64,000 nt of DNA from Sporosarcina sp. ACRSL (GTDB lineage: Bacteria > Bacillota > Bacilli > Bacillales_A > Planococcaceae), in contig NZ_JAKRNT010000008.1 of NCBI RefSeq assembly GCF_022346605.1, forward strand, positions 124,001 through 188,000, in the 5' to 3' direction. Of this stretch, positions 27,805 through 38,712 are shown in pieces. The translations under genes and the position numbers were made by a program. The first letter of the stretch is position 1, and every line of letters starts with the position of its first letter. Under the pieces are notes generated by a model. The model saw only the letters and a program-made list of their open reading frames with translations. It ran no database searches and was not told where the DNA came from.

Positions 27805-28824
27805 ATGGTCAACGCTATATGGAAGAGTATAGGAGAAGGAAAAATCGAACCGGTTTATTTGCTGACTGGCACCGAGCAGCATTTGATTGACACGACCATA
27901 AAAAGAATAGTGAAAGCAATGCCAGATATGGATGAAAACTCGGTCATCCGTTTTGATTTAGAAGAAACGCCGATTGAAACAATTCTTGAAGAGGCAGATA
28001 CGCTTCCATTTTTGGAGGACAGAAAACTGATTATCGCCAACAATGCTTCATTCCTCAAGGCGTCTGATAAAACAAAAGAGAAAGTTGTACATAATATCGC
28101 ATTGCTAGAACCGTGGCTCGGAAATCCATCACCGACAGCAACCGTTTTATTTTTGGCGCCTTATGAAAAACTGGATGGTCGGAAAAAGATCGTGAAAGTG
28201 ATGCAGCAAAAAGCGGTCGTCGTAGAAGCAATGCCATTGACAGGCCGTGACCTGACGACATGGATTCAAAACGAAGCAAGCGCGAACGGCATCAAGATCA
28301 GTCCGGAAAATGCACAGGCACTCGTGGATATGGCGGGCGACAGCCTTTTGACATTAGCGAATGAAATTGCCAAAATCGGAATGTATATGGACGGAAAAGG
28401 CGATGTGACAATCGAAACGATCGAAATGCTAGTGCCCCGCCTACCTGAAATGGATGTCTTCCGCCTGACAGATGCATACATGAATGGAAATGTGAAAAGA
28501 ACAATATCAATTTACCACGACCTGTTACGCAATGGCGAAGAACCAATCATGCTCACATCCCTAATCGCCGGGCAAATCCGTTTAATGATTCACGTGCAGT
28601 CATTAGTGAAAAAAGGATACCATCAGCAACAAATCGCTAAAACACTAAACGTCCATCCCTACCGTGTGAAGCTGATCATGGAAAACAGAAGCATCCCCAA
28701 AATGGAAAGGCTCCTACTCATTTTGCAAAAGCTTGCGCATATCGATCATCAATTGAAGTCGACTAGTGGGAAAAGGGAAAGGGTACTAGAAATTTTCTTC
28801 ATGGAGCCGTTGAGAAAGCCGTAA
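27805..28824 (+). CDS. holA: DNA polymerase III subunit delta
   Basis: HolA (YqeN) is the clamp-loader subunit that opens the sliding clamp. N-terminal features are PVYLLTGTEQHLID and LPFLEDRKLIIANNA. The AAA+-like core follows with ATVLFLAPYEKLDGRKK, and the C-terminal collar has LTSLIAGQIRLMI and the DHQLKSTSGKRERVLEIFF end. It has 339 residues. The last few codons (after FFMEP) and the TAA stop come from dispersed repeat copy B, so the C-terminus has probably been re-formed by that sequence. Confidence 0.95.
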   Translation: MVNAIWKSIGEGKIEPVYLLTGTEQHLIDTTIKRIVKAMPDMDENSVIRFDLEETPIETILEEADTLPFLEDRKLIIANNASFLKASDKTKEKVVHNIALLEPWLGNPSPTATVLFLAPYEKLDGRKKIVKVMQQKAVVVEAMPLTGRDLTTWIQNEASANGIKISPENAQALVDMAGDSLLTLANEIAKIGMYMDGKGDVTIETIEMLVPRLPEMDVFRLTDAYMNGNVKRTISIYHDLLRNGEEPIMLTSLIAGQIRLMIHVQSLVKKGYHQQQIAKTLNVHPYRVKLIMENRSIPKMERLLLILQKLAHIDHQLKSTSGKRERVLEIFFMEPLRKP

Positions 28825-29015
28825 CGAAGAACGGCTTTTGCGAGTAAAAGCGAAGCGTTACGAGCACATCATTATCCCGCGGTAACGAAGAACGGTTTTT
28901 GCGACCCTAAGGGAGCAGGATAAGCTGCCTTAATTTCTGCAAAAAGCGCAGAAATACGGCAAATCGAACCCTTCGCTGTTCGATTGGAAAGCGTCCGCCT
29001 GAAGTGGAAATCCGT
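28811..29015. repeat. dispersed multi-hairpin repeat, copy B
   Basis: Module 1 (28820–28866) pairs CGTAACG with CGTTACG and GCTTTT with AAAAGC. A half copy of it follows at 28881–28903. Module 2 (28931–28955) is ATTTCTGC…GCAGAAAT. Module 3 (28961–28987) is ATCGAAC…GTTCGAT. The end GGAAAGCGTCCGCCTGAAG matches the end of copy E. The holA stop codon lies in the first bases. The stretch contains no gene and separates holA from the rpsT terminator. Confidence 0.8.
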
Positions 29016-29041
29016 ATTTAGAGCAAATAATTTTCAAATAG

Positions 29042-29086
29042 AAAAGGCTGTCCACTCAATCAAGATGAGGTGACAGCCTTTTTTAA
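29042..29086. terminator. terminator of rpsT, also able to act on the + strand
   Basis: AAAAGGCTGTC and GACAGCCTTTT form the stem, with CACTCA/TGAGGTG pairing inside. A and T tracts lie on the two sides. Confidence 0.8.
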
Positions 29087-29087
29087 A

Positions 29088-29339
29088 TTACAAAGCTTTT
29101 TTTGTAAGACGTGCTTTTTGACGAGCAGCTGTGTTTTTGTGGATAAGACCTTTACGAGCAGCTGTGTCCAATTTTTTGACTGCGTCTTTCAAAAGTTCAG
29201 TAGCGTTCTCTTCTTTATTGATGAGCGCAGTGTCAGCTTTACGCACAGCAGTACGCATCGCAGCTTTGATTTGTGAGTTCTGCTCATTCGCAGCGGCACT
29301 TTGTTTAACGCGCTTAATTGCACCTTTGATGTTTGGCAT
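29088..29339 (-). CDS. rpsT: 30S ribosomal protein S20
   Basis: S20 binds 16S rRNA early in 30S assembly. The 83-residue basic protein starts MPNIKGAIKRVKQS and ends ARKGLIHKNTAARQKARLTKKAL-like, as the family does. A strong ribosome site (GGAGGTGA) precedes the start at 29339; the longer open frame from 29381 is not supported. It is divergent from gpr, as in B. subtilis. Confidence 0.96.
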   Translation of the reverse strand: MPNIKGAIKRVKQSAAANEQNSQIKAAMRTAVRKADTALINKEENATELLKDAVKKLDTAARKGLIHKNTAARQKARLTKKAL

Positions 29340-29412
29340 TCCATTCACCTCCAATTTCAGGTAAGGCAAGAGTGTTTCCATTACGATTCGGATATCTCTT
29401 TACAACATTAAC

Positions 29413-29441
29413 ATTTTAGCAAAACCGCAACCATTACGCAA
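29413..29441 (-). promoter_or_regulatory. sigma-A promoter for rpsT
   Basis: On the minus strand: TTGCGT, a 17-base spacer and TAAAAT, with a TGC extended -10. Confidence 0.65.
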
Positions 29442-29503
29442 TAAAAATATGCAAAGAATATTTCCTTGACACGACGTGCAAACTGAATGATGAGGTGATG
29501 ATA

Positions 29504-30541
29504 ATGGATAAGTATGATTTTTTTAGGACGGACCTACTCGTAGAGAATGAGGAAATGGTCCGCCATCGGACAGAAAAGGAAAAGCAGAAGCTAAAGGACT
29601 CCGAAGGCATACTATTTGATGAGCAACGAAAGGGCAGAGTCATCATGACGTCTGTCAAAATCAATGCTGACGGGGAAAAGAAGATTGGCAAAAAACAAGG
29701 TACGTATTTAACATTAACGAACCCAACCCTGACCCATACGGATCGTGAAGGACTCGTAGAGATGGCCAAGATGCTCCAATCTAATTTAACTGAAATGACT
29801 GCTGACATAAAGGATTTGAAAAACGGGAAAATCCTACTTGTCGGTCTAGGAAATAGGGAAGTAACTCCTGACGCTGTCGGCCCGCTCACAATGGACCGTC
29901 TAAAAGAAATCGTCCCTTTGTATTATTCGGACAATGGAAGTGAACTGTATGTCTATGCGCCTGGTGTGACGATTCAAACAGGTCTTGAAACAGCTGACTT
30001 TGTCAATGCATTAGTGAATGAAATCAAGCCGAATCTTCTAATCGTCATTGATGCACTAGCTGCACGCGATAGTTCCAGATTATGCAAAACGATTCAAATG
30101 ACGGATACAGGTATACATCCTGGTTCTGGAGTTGGGAATAGCCGAAAAGAGTTATCGAAAGAAACATTAGGCATCCCGGTTATTGCTATCGGTATCCCGA
30201 CTGTCGTGGACGGACCGGTATTAATTGCGGATGCCATCAATACACTATTTACGTATATCGCATCCAAAATCGAGGAAGAGAGTCATCCTTCCTCCAGGCT
30301 GTCCGTTGGGAATTGGCTGCATACGCCGAATAAGGATGCAGACCGGACAAAACTGAAACCCATCTTCGGGGATTGGACTTCATGGCCTCACGAAGAAAGA
30401 GTGCAATTATTTGAAGAGGTATTATCGCATCACGATTTGAATACATTCATTTCGCCAAAAGAGATTGACTCATGGGCTGCTCTTTACGCAGAGGTATTAA
30501 CAGACTCCATCAGTGAGTGGATTGAGGGCATTAAAAACTAG
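29504..30541 (+). CDS. gpr: spore germination protease GPR
   Basis: GPR degrades the small acid-soluble spore proteins during germination. It is made as a zymogen in the forespore and processed near its N-terminus; FFRTDLLVEN here matches the RTDLAVE processing region. The two catalytic aspartates lie in GLGNREVTPDAVGP and VIDALAARDS, followed by GIHPGSGVGNSRKELS. Starting at ATG 29504 gives 345 residues; an in-frame GTG at 29495 overlaps the ribosome site GAGGTG. spoIIP follows closely. Confidence 0.95.
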   Translation: MDKYDFFRTDLLVENEEMVRHRTEKEKQKLKDSEGILFDEQRKGRVIMTSVKINADGEKKIGKKQGTYLTLTNPTLTHTDREGLVEMAKMLQSNLTEMTADIKDLKNGKILLVGLGNREVTPDAVGPLTMDRLKEIVPLYYSDNGSELYVYAPGVTIQTGLETADFVNALVNEIKPNLLIVIDALAARDSSRLCKTIQMTDTGIHPGSGVGNSRKELSKETLGIPVIAIGIPTVVDGPVLIADAINTLFTYIASKIEEESHPSSRLSVGNWLHTPNKDADRTKLKPIFGDWTSWPHEERVQLFEEVLSHHDLNTFISPKEIDSWAALYAEVLTDSISEWIEGIKN

Positions 30542-30589
30542 TCATTGACCCCTATTTCAACGCATATAGTTGAAGACGGGGGGATGTCT

Positions 30590-31456
30590 ATGAAGAAAAA
30601 TTTTCAAATATGGACTGTAATCGTATTCGTTCTTTTCCTTTTCCCGGTCATCATTCAACTCATACCGGAAGAATCAAAAATCTCCAACTCCAAAATAATT
30701 AAGGAAAATGCATTAATCGTTTATGCTTCAAATGTTGTCGAAGAAGAAAAAACGGAACCCGAACCCGAACCCGAACCTGAAGTTATTGAGGAGCCCGAAA
30801 CGACTGCCGGGAAAGTATTGCTCTATTTCACCCATTCTCATGAAGCATATGAACCGATGACGAAAGCGGCTGATGGGAAAATTGCAGTATCTCATCAGCA
30901 TCAAACGGAAAATGTCATGAAAATGGGAGAGAAGCTTAAAAGCTTGCTTCAAATAAACGGTGTGGAAACCGAGATGTTAGAAGTCGATAACATGAAGGAA
31001 TTAGCGAAAAAGAACTTGCCTTATTACAGGGCCTATGACGCCATACGACCTTATGTAAAAAATCGCCTTTCCGAAAAAGAATACGATTTGATTATCGATA
31101 TACATCGTGATGCGGTCGGCAGAGAAAAGACGACACTTGTCCATGGTGGGGAAAAGTATGCAAAGGTTGCTTTTGTTGTCGGAATGGATCATCCCGGGTA
31201 TAAAAATAACGAAATGATGACAAATCGGTTGAAAACAGTAATGGAAAATAGGATTCCAGGCATTACGAGGGATGTCATTCCAAAAGGCGGGGCCGGAGTC
31301 GATGGGAAGTATAACCAAGACCTTCATCCAAATATCATCCTTGTTGAACTCGGTGGTGTAGGCAACTCGGAAGATGAATTGAACCGGACAGTTGCAATTA
31401 TTGCTGAATCCGTCAGTGAGTTGTTGAACGAAGTGAATGAAGCTGAAGAAAAATGA
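30590..31456 (+). CDS. spoIIP: stage II sporulation protein P (SpoIIP)
   Basis: SpoIIP is the amidase and endopeptidase that, with SpoIID and SpoIIM, drives engulfment of the forespore. One N-terminal membrane helix (IWTVIVFVLFLFPVIIQLI) is followed by a short linker with a run of Glu-Pro pairs (EPEPEPEPE). The amidase domain shows YFTHSHEAYEP, LIIDIHRDAVGR and NIILVELGGVGNSEDE. It has 288 residues from ATG 30590; another ATG lies at 30584 but touches the GGGGGG site. A terminator follows. Confidence 0.93.
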   Translation: MKKNFQIWTVIVFVLFLFPVIIQLIPEESKISNSKIIKENALIVYASNVVEEEKTEPEPEPEPEVIEEPETTAGKVLLYFTHSHEAYEPMTKAADGKIAVSHQHQTENVMKMGEKLKSLLQINGVETEMLEVDNMKELAKKNLPYYRAYDAIRPYVKNRLSEKEYDLIIDIHRDAVGREKTTLVHGGEKYAKVAFVVGMDHPGYKNNEMMTNRLKTVMENRIPGITRDVIPKGGAGVDGKYNQDLHPNIILVELGGVGNSEDELNRTVAIIAESVSELLNEVNEAEEK

Positions 31457-31467
31457 ATAAATTACAA

Positions 31468-31499
31468 GCTCCGTGGTCGAAATGCTACGGAGTTTTTAT
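31468..31499 (+). terminator. terminator after spoIIP
   Basis: CTCCGT and ACGGAG pair around GGTCGAAATGCT, followed by TTTTTAT. Confidence 0.75.
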
Positions 31500-31618
31500 A
31501 TTGAGCATTGTCCAATCTTTATCAAATCACCGTCATCTGTTAGACTGAATAAGTCATATAAATGCTTTCATTATTTAATTTGTGGGAATAAGAAAATGTA
31601 ACATGTTTATCAGTTATT

Positions 31619-31627
31619 TGCTATAAT
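31619..31627 (+). promoter_or_regulatory. extended -10 promoter for lepA
   Basis: TGCTATAAT is a full extended -10. The -35 area near 31598 (TGTAAC) is weak. Confidence 0.55.
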
Positions 31628-31658
31628 GCAAATAGCTTATATAGGAGTGAACTGACAG

Positions 31659-33482
31659 ATGAATCATGAGGAAAGATTGGCACGTCAAAAGAATATTAGA
31701 AACTTCTCAATCATTGCCCATATCGATCACGGGAAATCGACGTTAGCCGATCGATTATTAGAAAAAACCGAAACAGTAAGTTCGCGGGAAATGAAATCCC
31801 AGACGCTAGATTCTATGGATTTGGAACGCGAACGAGGCATCACGATCAAATTGAACGCGGTGCAACTATCATACAAAGCGAAAAATGGCGAAGAGTATAC
31901 GTTCCACTTGATTGATACTCCAGGGCACGTCGACTTTACGTACGAAGTTTCGCGAAGCCTTGCAGCATGTGAAGGGGCGCTGCTTGTTGTTGACGCGGCT
32001 CAAGGAATTGAAGCGCAAACGTTGGCAAACGTTTATTTAGCGCTGGACAATGATCTGGAAATTTTGCCTGTTATCAATAAAATCGATTTGCCAGCAGCAG
32101 ATCCGGATAAAGTGAAACAAGAAATTGAGGATGTCATCGGCTTGGATGCGTCCGAGGCAGTCCATGCATCGGCGAAAGCTGGTATTGGCATCGAAGAGAT
32201 CCTTGAACAGATTGTCGAAAAAGTGCCTGCGCCTACGGGTGATCCGGAAGCGCCTTTGAAAGCATTGATCTTCGACTCGCACTATGATCAATACAAAGGC
32301 GTCATCGTCAATATTCGAATTGTCGAAGGGACAGTTAAGCCTGGCGATAAGATCCGTATGATGGCAACCGGCAAAGAATTCGAAGTCATCGAGACGGGCG
32401 TGTTCACGCCAAAAATCTCTTTGCGCGATGAATTGTCTGTTGGCGATGTCGGCTTCCTTTCCGCGGCAATTAAAAATGTCGGGGATACACGAGTGGGGGA
32501 CACGATTACGAATGCGAAGAACCCAGCTAGTGAACCATTGCCAGGTTACCGTCGATTGAATCCGATGGTGTTCTGCGGACTTTACCCGATCGACTCATCA
32601 AAATATGTCGATTTACGAGAAGCACTTGAGAAACTTGAACTGAACGACTCTGCCTTGGAATACGAAGCGGAGACTTCCCAGGCATTGGGCTTCGGGTACC
32701 GCTGCGGATTCCTTGGATTGCTCCATATGGAAATCATCCAAGAGCGGATTGAACGTGAATTCAAGATCGATTTGATCACAACCGCACCTAGCGTTGTTTA
32801 TAATGTAATCACAACTGACGGAAAAGAATTGAAAGTCGACAACCCTTCCATGATGCCGGATGCACAGAAAATCGACCACGTCGAAGAGCCATACGTGAAA
32901 GCGTCGATTATGGTGCCAAATGATTATGTCGGTTCCGTCATGGAATTATGCCAGCAAAAACGCGGTAATTTCATTACAATGGATTACTTGGACGCTTCAC
33001 GTGTCAATATCATATACGAATTGCCTCTTGCAGAAATCGTCTATGACTTTTTCGACCAGTTAAAATCAGGGACGAAAGGATATGCGTCTTTCGATTATGA
33101 ACTGATCGGATATAAAACATCAAAACTTGTGAAAATGGATATTCTTCTCAATGGCGAACAAGTTGACGCCCTGAGCTTCATCGTTCACCGCGATTTCAGT
33201 TATGAACGCGGAAAAGCAATCGTCGAGAAACTGAAGACGCTCATCCCACGCCAACAATTCGAAGTACCTGTTCAGGCGGCAATCGGTCAAAAGATTGTTG
33301 CACGTTCGACAATTAAATCAATTGGTAAAAACGTACTTGCGAAATGTTACGGCGGAGACATTTCCCGTAAACGGAAATTGCTTGAGAAGCAAAAAGAAGG
33401 GAAAAAGCGGATGAAGCAAGTCGGCTCCGTCGAAGTCCCACAAGAAGCATTTATGGCCGTCCTCAAAATGGACGAAGACTAA
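31659..33482 (+). CDS. lepA: elongation factor 4 (LepA)
   Basis: LepA is a ribosomal GTPase that resembles EF-G and helps in 30S maturation or recovery of stalled ribosomes. The G motifs are [21 protein letters not shown] and NKIDLP. The LepA-specific C-terminal domain ends [19 protein letters not shown], with [21 protein letters not shown]-like basic sequence before it. It has 607 residues. The promoter at 31619 and repeat copy C downstream frame it as a separate unit. Confidence 0.97.
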   Translation: MNHEERLARQKNIRNFSIIAHIDHGKSTLADRLLEKTETVSSREMKSQTLDSMDLERERGITIKLNAVQLSYKAKNGEEYTFHLIDTPGHVDFTYEVSRSLAACEGALLVVDAAQGIEAQTLANVYLALDNDLEILPVINKIDLPAADPDKVKQEIEDVIGLDASEAVHASAKAGIGIEEILEQIVEKVPAPTGDPEAPLKALIFDSHYDQYKGVIVNIRIVEGTVKPGDKIRMMATGKEFEVIETGVFTPKISLRDELSVGDVGFLSAAIKNVGDTRVGDTITNAKNPASEPLPGYRRLNPMVFCGLYPIDSSKYVDLREALEKLELNDSALEYEAETSQALGFGYRCGFLGLLHMEIIQERIEREFKIDLITTAPSVVYNVITTDGKELKVDNPSMMPDAQKIDHVEEPYVKASIMVPNDYVGSVMELCQQKRGNFITMDYLDASRVNIIYELPLAEIVYDFFDQLKSGTKGYASFDYELIGYKTSKLVKMDILLNGEQVDALSFIVHRDFSYERGKAIVEKLKTLIPRQQFEVPVQAAIGQKIVARSTIKSIGKNVLAKCYGGDISRKRKLLEKQKEGKKRMKQVGSVEVPQEAFMAVLKMDED

Positions 33483-33490
33483 TACAAAAG

Positions 33491-33720
33491 CGGAGGGCGC
33501 TGGCTGTTACTGCTCGTAAAGCAAGCTTTTACTCGCAAAAGCTGTTCTTCGTGACAGCTTTAGCTGCGACAGGCATAAGACAGACATGCGAAACGGCGTA
33601 TTTTGCCGTGCAGCAGGGCTGGCTTATGACCCGAGCCAATCGAACAGCGAAGGGTTCGATTTGCCGTATTTCTGTGGTCTTTGCAGAAATTAAGGCAGCC
33701 TTCCGCCGCCCGGAGTCTAG
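33491..33720. repeat. dispersed multi-hairpin repeat, copy C (rearranged)
   Basis: It holds the same three modules as copies B and E but on the opposite strand and in a different order. Module 1 (inverted, 33512–33558) comes first. A middle block has its own palindrome (CATAAG … CTTATG, and ACGGC/GCCGT). Module 3 (33636–33663) and module 2 (33665–33690) then follow. The joined modules 2–3 are nearly identical to those of copy B, differing mainly in the loop of module 2. No gene with a ribosome site is present in the 33483–33806 gap. Confidence 0.78.
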
Positions 33721-33806
33721 ACGAAGACAAAAATGTTGTAAAAAGGAGTCCGCTCTGGGCTCCTTTTTGCACGAATTAGTACAAAAAAGAAAGGGGAGAT
33801 AACTAA

Positions 33807-34940
33807 ATGCGAGGCATGTATATTCATATTCCTTTCTGCCATCAGATTTGCCATTACTGTGATTTCAATAAAGTATTCTTCAAAAATCAACCTGTTGATG
33901 AATATATCGAATCAATCGGAACTGAACTTTCGATCATGGCGAATACGGGATATTCATTCAAGGAGCTTGAAACCGTCTTTCTAGGCGGAGGAACGCCGAC
34001 ATCTTTATCGGAACTACAATTGGAGCGATTGCTTGAGATTATTCACGAATATGTCGATGTTCGTGCATTGAAGGAATTTTCTACAGAAGCAAATCCCGAT
34101 GAATTGACTCGCGGAAAACTAGCCGTCTTAAAAAGCGGGGGCGTAGATCGGTTAAGCATCGGCGTCCAGTCATTCGACGAGCAATTATTAAAAAGGATCG
34201 GAAGAACGCATAGCGCAGACGACCCTGCAAAGGTCATACGGAATGCACGTGAAGTTGGGTTTGAAAATATTAGCATCGATCTGATCTACGGCTTACCGGA
34301 ACAGACGATACAGCAATGGGAAGATACACTAGATAAAGCATTATCGTTGGAACTGCCTCATTACTCTGGGTACTCGCTTATTGTCGAGCCGAAAACCGTC
34401 TTTTATAACTTGATGAATAAAGGGAAGCTGCCGTTGCCTGGAGAGGATATCGAAGCTGAAATGTTTGATATGCTCATCAATCGGATGGACAAAGCGGGCA
34501 GATTGCAATATGAAATTAGTAATTTTGCAACGCTTGGGAATGAATCCATCCATAATCTCATCTACTGGGATAATGACGAGTATGCAGGCATAGGTGCAGG
34601 TGCTCATGGATATGTAAAAGGAAAGAGATATGCGAATTACGGTCCCCTCAAAAAATATATGGAATCAATGGAGGACGGATCTCGTCCAGTCATGGAAGAG
34701 CACGAGGTAACGGAGACAGAAGCAATGGAAGAAGAAATGTTTTTAGGCTTGCGAAAATTAGCGGGGGTTTCCGTTCATTCATTCGAAACTAAATTCGGGA
34801 AATCTTTGAATAATGTGTATGGCGATGTTCTCAAAGAGCTTTCTGGAAAAGGACTTATTTTTGAATCCGAGGGTAGTATAAAATTGACAGGGAAAGGCGT
34901 TTTTCGAGGGAACGAAGTGTTCCAACAGTTTCTCAAGTGA
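33807..34940 (+). CDS. hemW: heme chaperone HemW (radical SAM)
   Basis: HemW is related to the oxygen-independent coproporphyrinogen oxidase HemN but acts in heme delivery. The iron-sulfur motif is C11, C15, C18 followed by F20 (FCHQICHYCDF); HemN enzymes have a further cysteine at that place, so this is the HemW type. Other motifs are FLGGGTPTSL, STEANPDEL and RLSIGVQSFDE. It has 377 residues. The start follows AAAGGGGAG. It is often annotated as hemN in older work; lepA–hemW–hrcA matches B. subtilis. Confidence 0.95.
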   Translation: MRGMYIHIPFCHQICHYCDFNKVFFKNQPVDEYIESIGTELSIMANTGYSFKELETVFLGGGTPTSLSELQLERLLEIIHEYVDVRALKEFSTEANPDELTRGKLAVLKSGGVDRLSIGVQSFDEQLLKRIGRTHSADDPAKVIRNAREVGFENISIDLIYGLPEQTIQQWEDTLDKALSLELPHYSGYSLIVEPKTVFYNLMNKGKLPLPGEDIEAEMFDMLINRMDKAGRLQYEISNFATLGNESIHNLIYWDNDEYAGIGAGAHGYVKGKRYANYGPLKKYMESMEDGSRPVMEEHEVTETEAMEEEMFLGLRKLAGVSVHSFETKFGKSLNNVYGDVLKELSGKGLIFESEGSIKLTGKGVFRGNEVFQQFLK

Positions 34941-34956
34941 ATGCGAAGTGAATTCA

Positions 34957-34985
34957 TTGACACTGACAATTCGATTTGTTAAATT
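34957..34985 (+). promoter_or_regulatory. sigma-A promoter of the hrcA–grpE–dnaK operon
   Basis: TTGACA (34957–34962), a 17-base spacer and TAAATT (34980–34985), directly upstream of the CIRCE operator. Confidence 0.75.
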
Positions 34986-34995
34986 ATGAGTAGCA

Positions 34996-35022
34996 TTAGC
35001 ACTCATCCTTAAAGAGTGCTAA
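34996..35022 (+). promoter_or_regulatory. CIRCE operator (HrcA binding site)
   Basis: TTAGCACTC, nine bases, GAGTGCTAA: a perfect CIRCE inverted repeat. It lies just after the promoter and before the hrcA ribosome site, so HrcA should repress its own operon until heat stress. Confidence 0.97.
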
Positions 35023-35036
35023 CAGGAGTGATGATT

Positions 35037-36083
35037 ATGTTGACAAACAGACAATTGCTTATTTTGCAACTGACGGTTAACGATTTCATCGAATCCGCCC
35101 AACCTGTCGGATCAAGGCAGTTATCTAAAAAATCGGAAGCCCCGTATAGCCCTGCGACCATTCGTAATGACATGGCTGATTTGGAAGAGTTAGGTTATCT
35201 CGAAAAGACCCACACATCCTCGGGCCGAGTACCTTCCGAAAAAGGGTACCGTTTCTATGTAGATCATTTATTGACACCCGAAAAGTTAACTTTGGAAGAT
35301 AGCATGCAATTGCGTTCCATTTTTCAGGATCGGGTGACGGAGACGGAGGAGCTAATACGGGATTCCGCAAAAATCATATCCGAATTGACGAATTATACGT
35401 CAATATTATTAGGACCCGATACGTCCATGCATTCAGTGAAGAGGTTTTCCATCGTGCCGCTCGACGACACGAAGGCTGTTGCGATTATCGTGACAGACAA
35501 TGGACATGTAGAAAACAGGGTCTTTGATATTCCGCAAGGCATGCTTGCTTCGGATATTGAAAAAATGGTCAATATTTTAAATGAAAGGCTTGTCGGAACG
35601 CCATTGAGCTTCCTACAGAAAAAGCTTGCCTCGGAGACGAGAACAGTTTTTGAACAGCATGTGAATCATGCTGGTGAACTGTTCGCCTCCTTTCAAAGGG
35701 CGATGAAAATCAAACCTGAAGAACGCCTGTATTTCGGTGGTAAAATGAATATGATGAAACAGCCGGAATTCAACGACCTTCAAAAAATGAAAATGTTTTT
35801 TGAGTTGATGGAAAACGAAGCACCAGCGATGACGTTCTTCCAAGACGGCTCAAAAGGCATCCACGTTCGAATCGGTTCGGAAAATAAACATAATGCGATG
35901 GAAGATTGCAGCGTGATTACCGCCAATTATTCTGCCGGTGAGAATGCGGCTGGTTCCATAGCCATCATCGGGCCGAAACGGATGGATTACGGGAGGGTCA
36001 TTACGATGCTTGACATACTAAGTGAGAACTTATCACAAGCATTATTGAAAATGACCATCGGAATGGATAGGAGGAAGGACTAG
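35037..36083 (+). CDS. hrcA: heat-inducible transcription repressor HrcA
   Basis: HrcA binds CIRCE and represses chaperone genes; GroEL helps it stay active. The N-terminal winged helix is clear (MLTNRQLLILQLTVNDFIES, SSGRVPSEKGYRFYVDHLL). A GAF-like middle and the C-terminal VITANYSAGENAAGSIAIIGPKRM-like end follow. It has 348 residues from ATG 35037, with AGGAG 9 bases upstream; two in-frame ATGs just before it have worse spacing. Its stop overlaps the grpE start. Confidence 0.96.
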   Translation: MLTNRQLLILQLTVNDFIESAQPVGSRQLSKKSEAPYSPATIRNDMADLEELGYLEKTHTSSGRVPSEKGYRFYVDHLLTPEKLTLEDSMQLRSIFQDRVTETEELIRDSAKIISELTNYTSILLGPDTSMHSVKRFSIVPLDDTKAVAIIVTDNGHVENRVFDIPQGMLASDIEKMVNILNERLVGTPLSFLQKKLASETRTVFEQHVNHAGELFASFQRAMKIKPEERLYFGGKMNMMKQPEFNDLQKMKMFFELMENEAPAMTFFQDGSKGIHVRIGSENKHNAMEDCSVITANYSAGENAAGSIAIIGPKRMDYGRVITMLDILSENLSQALLKMTIGMDRRKD

Positions 36084-36676
36084 TGACGGATAAAAAGGAA
36101 ATTGTGGAAACCGAAGAAGTTCAATCAGAAACGACAAGGGAAGAAATGGACACAGTAGCATCCGAGAACGTGGAAACCGATCGACAGGCTACTGCTGATC
36201 AAAGTGTCGAAGAGATAGATGAAAAAGATCGAGTAATCAACGAGCTTGAGGCCAAATTGGAAGAAGAAGAAAACAAGCTGTTACGTGTCCTAGCTGATTT
36301 CGAAAATACTAAAAGAAGAAACGCTCTCGATCAGGAAGCGCTTATTAAGTACAAGGCGCAAAGCTTGTTAACGGCTATTTTGCCAGTCTTAGACAACTTT
36401 GAACGGGCTCTTGCAGTTGAGGTGAAAAGCGAGGAAGCACAATCCCTGATGACAGGAATGGATATGATTTATCGCAACCTCGTAGAAGCGCTTAAAGGAG
36501 AAGGCCTAGCCGAAATCGAAGCGTTACAAAAGGAATTCGATCCGAATTTCCACCAAGCTGTCATGACAGGAAATGATCCCGAACAACCTTCAGGCATCGT
36601 GCTTGACGAGCTTCAAAAAGGGTATATGCTGAAAGACCGTGTACTTCGCCCTTCCATGGTCAAAGTAAACGAATGA
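36083..36676 (+). CDS. grpE: nucleotide exchange factor GrpE
   Basis: GrpE is the nucleotide exchange factor for DnaK. The acidic, disordered N-terminus is followed by a long coiled coil (VINELEAKLEEEENKLLRVL, ADFENTKRRNALDQEA). The C-terminal beta domain is typical: EFDPNFHQAVMTG, GYMLKDRVLRPSMVKVNE. It has 197 residues. The GTG start at 36083 overlaps the hrcA TAG, with GGAGGAAGG upstream. Confidence 0.95.
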   Translation: MTDKKEIVETEEVQSETTREEMDTVASENVETDRQATADQSVEEIDEKDRVINELEAKLEEEENKLLRVLADFENTKRRNALDQEALIKYKAQSLLTAILPVLDNFERALAVEVKSEEAQSLMTGMDMIYRNLVEALKGEGLAEIEALQKEFDPNFHQAVMTGNDPEQPSGIVLDELQKGYMLKDRVLRPSMVKVNE

Positions 36677-36691
36677 TTTATGATTAGTTGA

Positions 36692-38557
<1,866 letters not shown>

Positions 38558-38576
38558 TTGAACGATCGATTGACGG

Positions 38577-38614
38577 AAAAGTCAAAGTCCGATATTCCGG
38601 CTTTGACTTTTTCC
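38577..38614 (+). terminator. terminator after dnaK
   Basis: AAAGTCAAAG and CTTTGACTTT are perfect arms around TCCGATATTCCGG, which itself pairs partly. TTCC follows. Confidence 0.85.
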
Positions 38615-38650
38615 ATTGTTTACAGCCGATAGGCAAAAACCTGCACCCCT

Positions 38651-38680
38651 TTGTCACTTTTTTTCTATGCATGTTACAAT
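38651..38680 (+). promoter_or_regulatory. separate promoter for dnaJ
   Basis: TTGTCA (38651–38656), an 18-base spacer and TACAAT (38675–38680), with a TGT extended -10. No CIRCE lies nearby. Confidence 0.65.
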
Positions 38681-38712
38681 GAGTTGTCAATGATTTATGG
38701 GAGAGTGGAATG

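Noticed and set aside
30542-30570. SigE-type promoter for spoIIP
   Set aside because: CATATAGT is close to a SigE -10, but the -35 is weak and the start would fall against the ribosome site, leaving almost no leader.
30758-30783. GAACCC tandem hexamer in spoIIP as a regulatory repeat
   Set aside because: It is an in-frame Glu-Pro linker after the membrane helix, common in such proteins; only a possible site for length variation.
33551-33802. 83-codon open frame between lepA and hemW
   Set aside because: It is made mostly of repeat copy C, and its composition follows the hairpins. It has no ribosome site.
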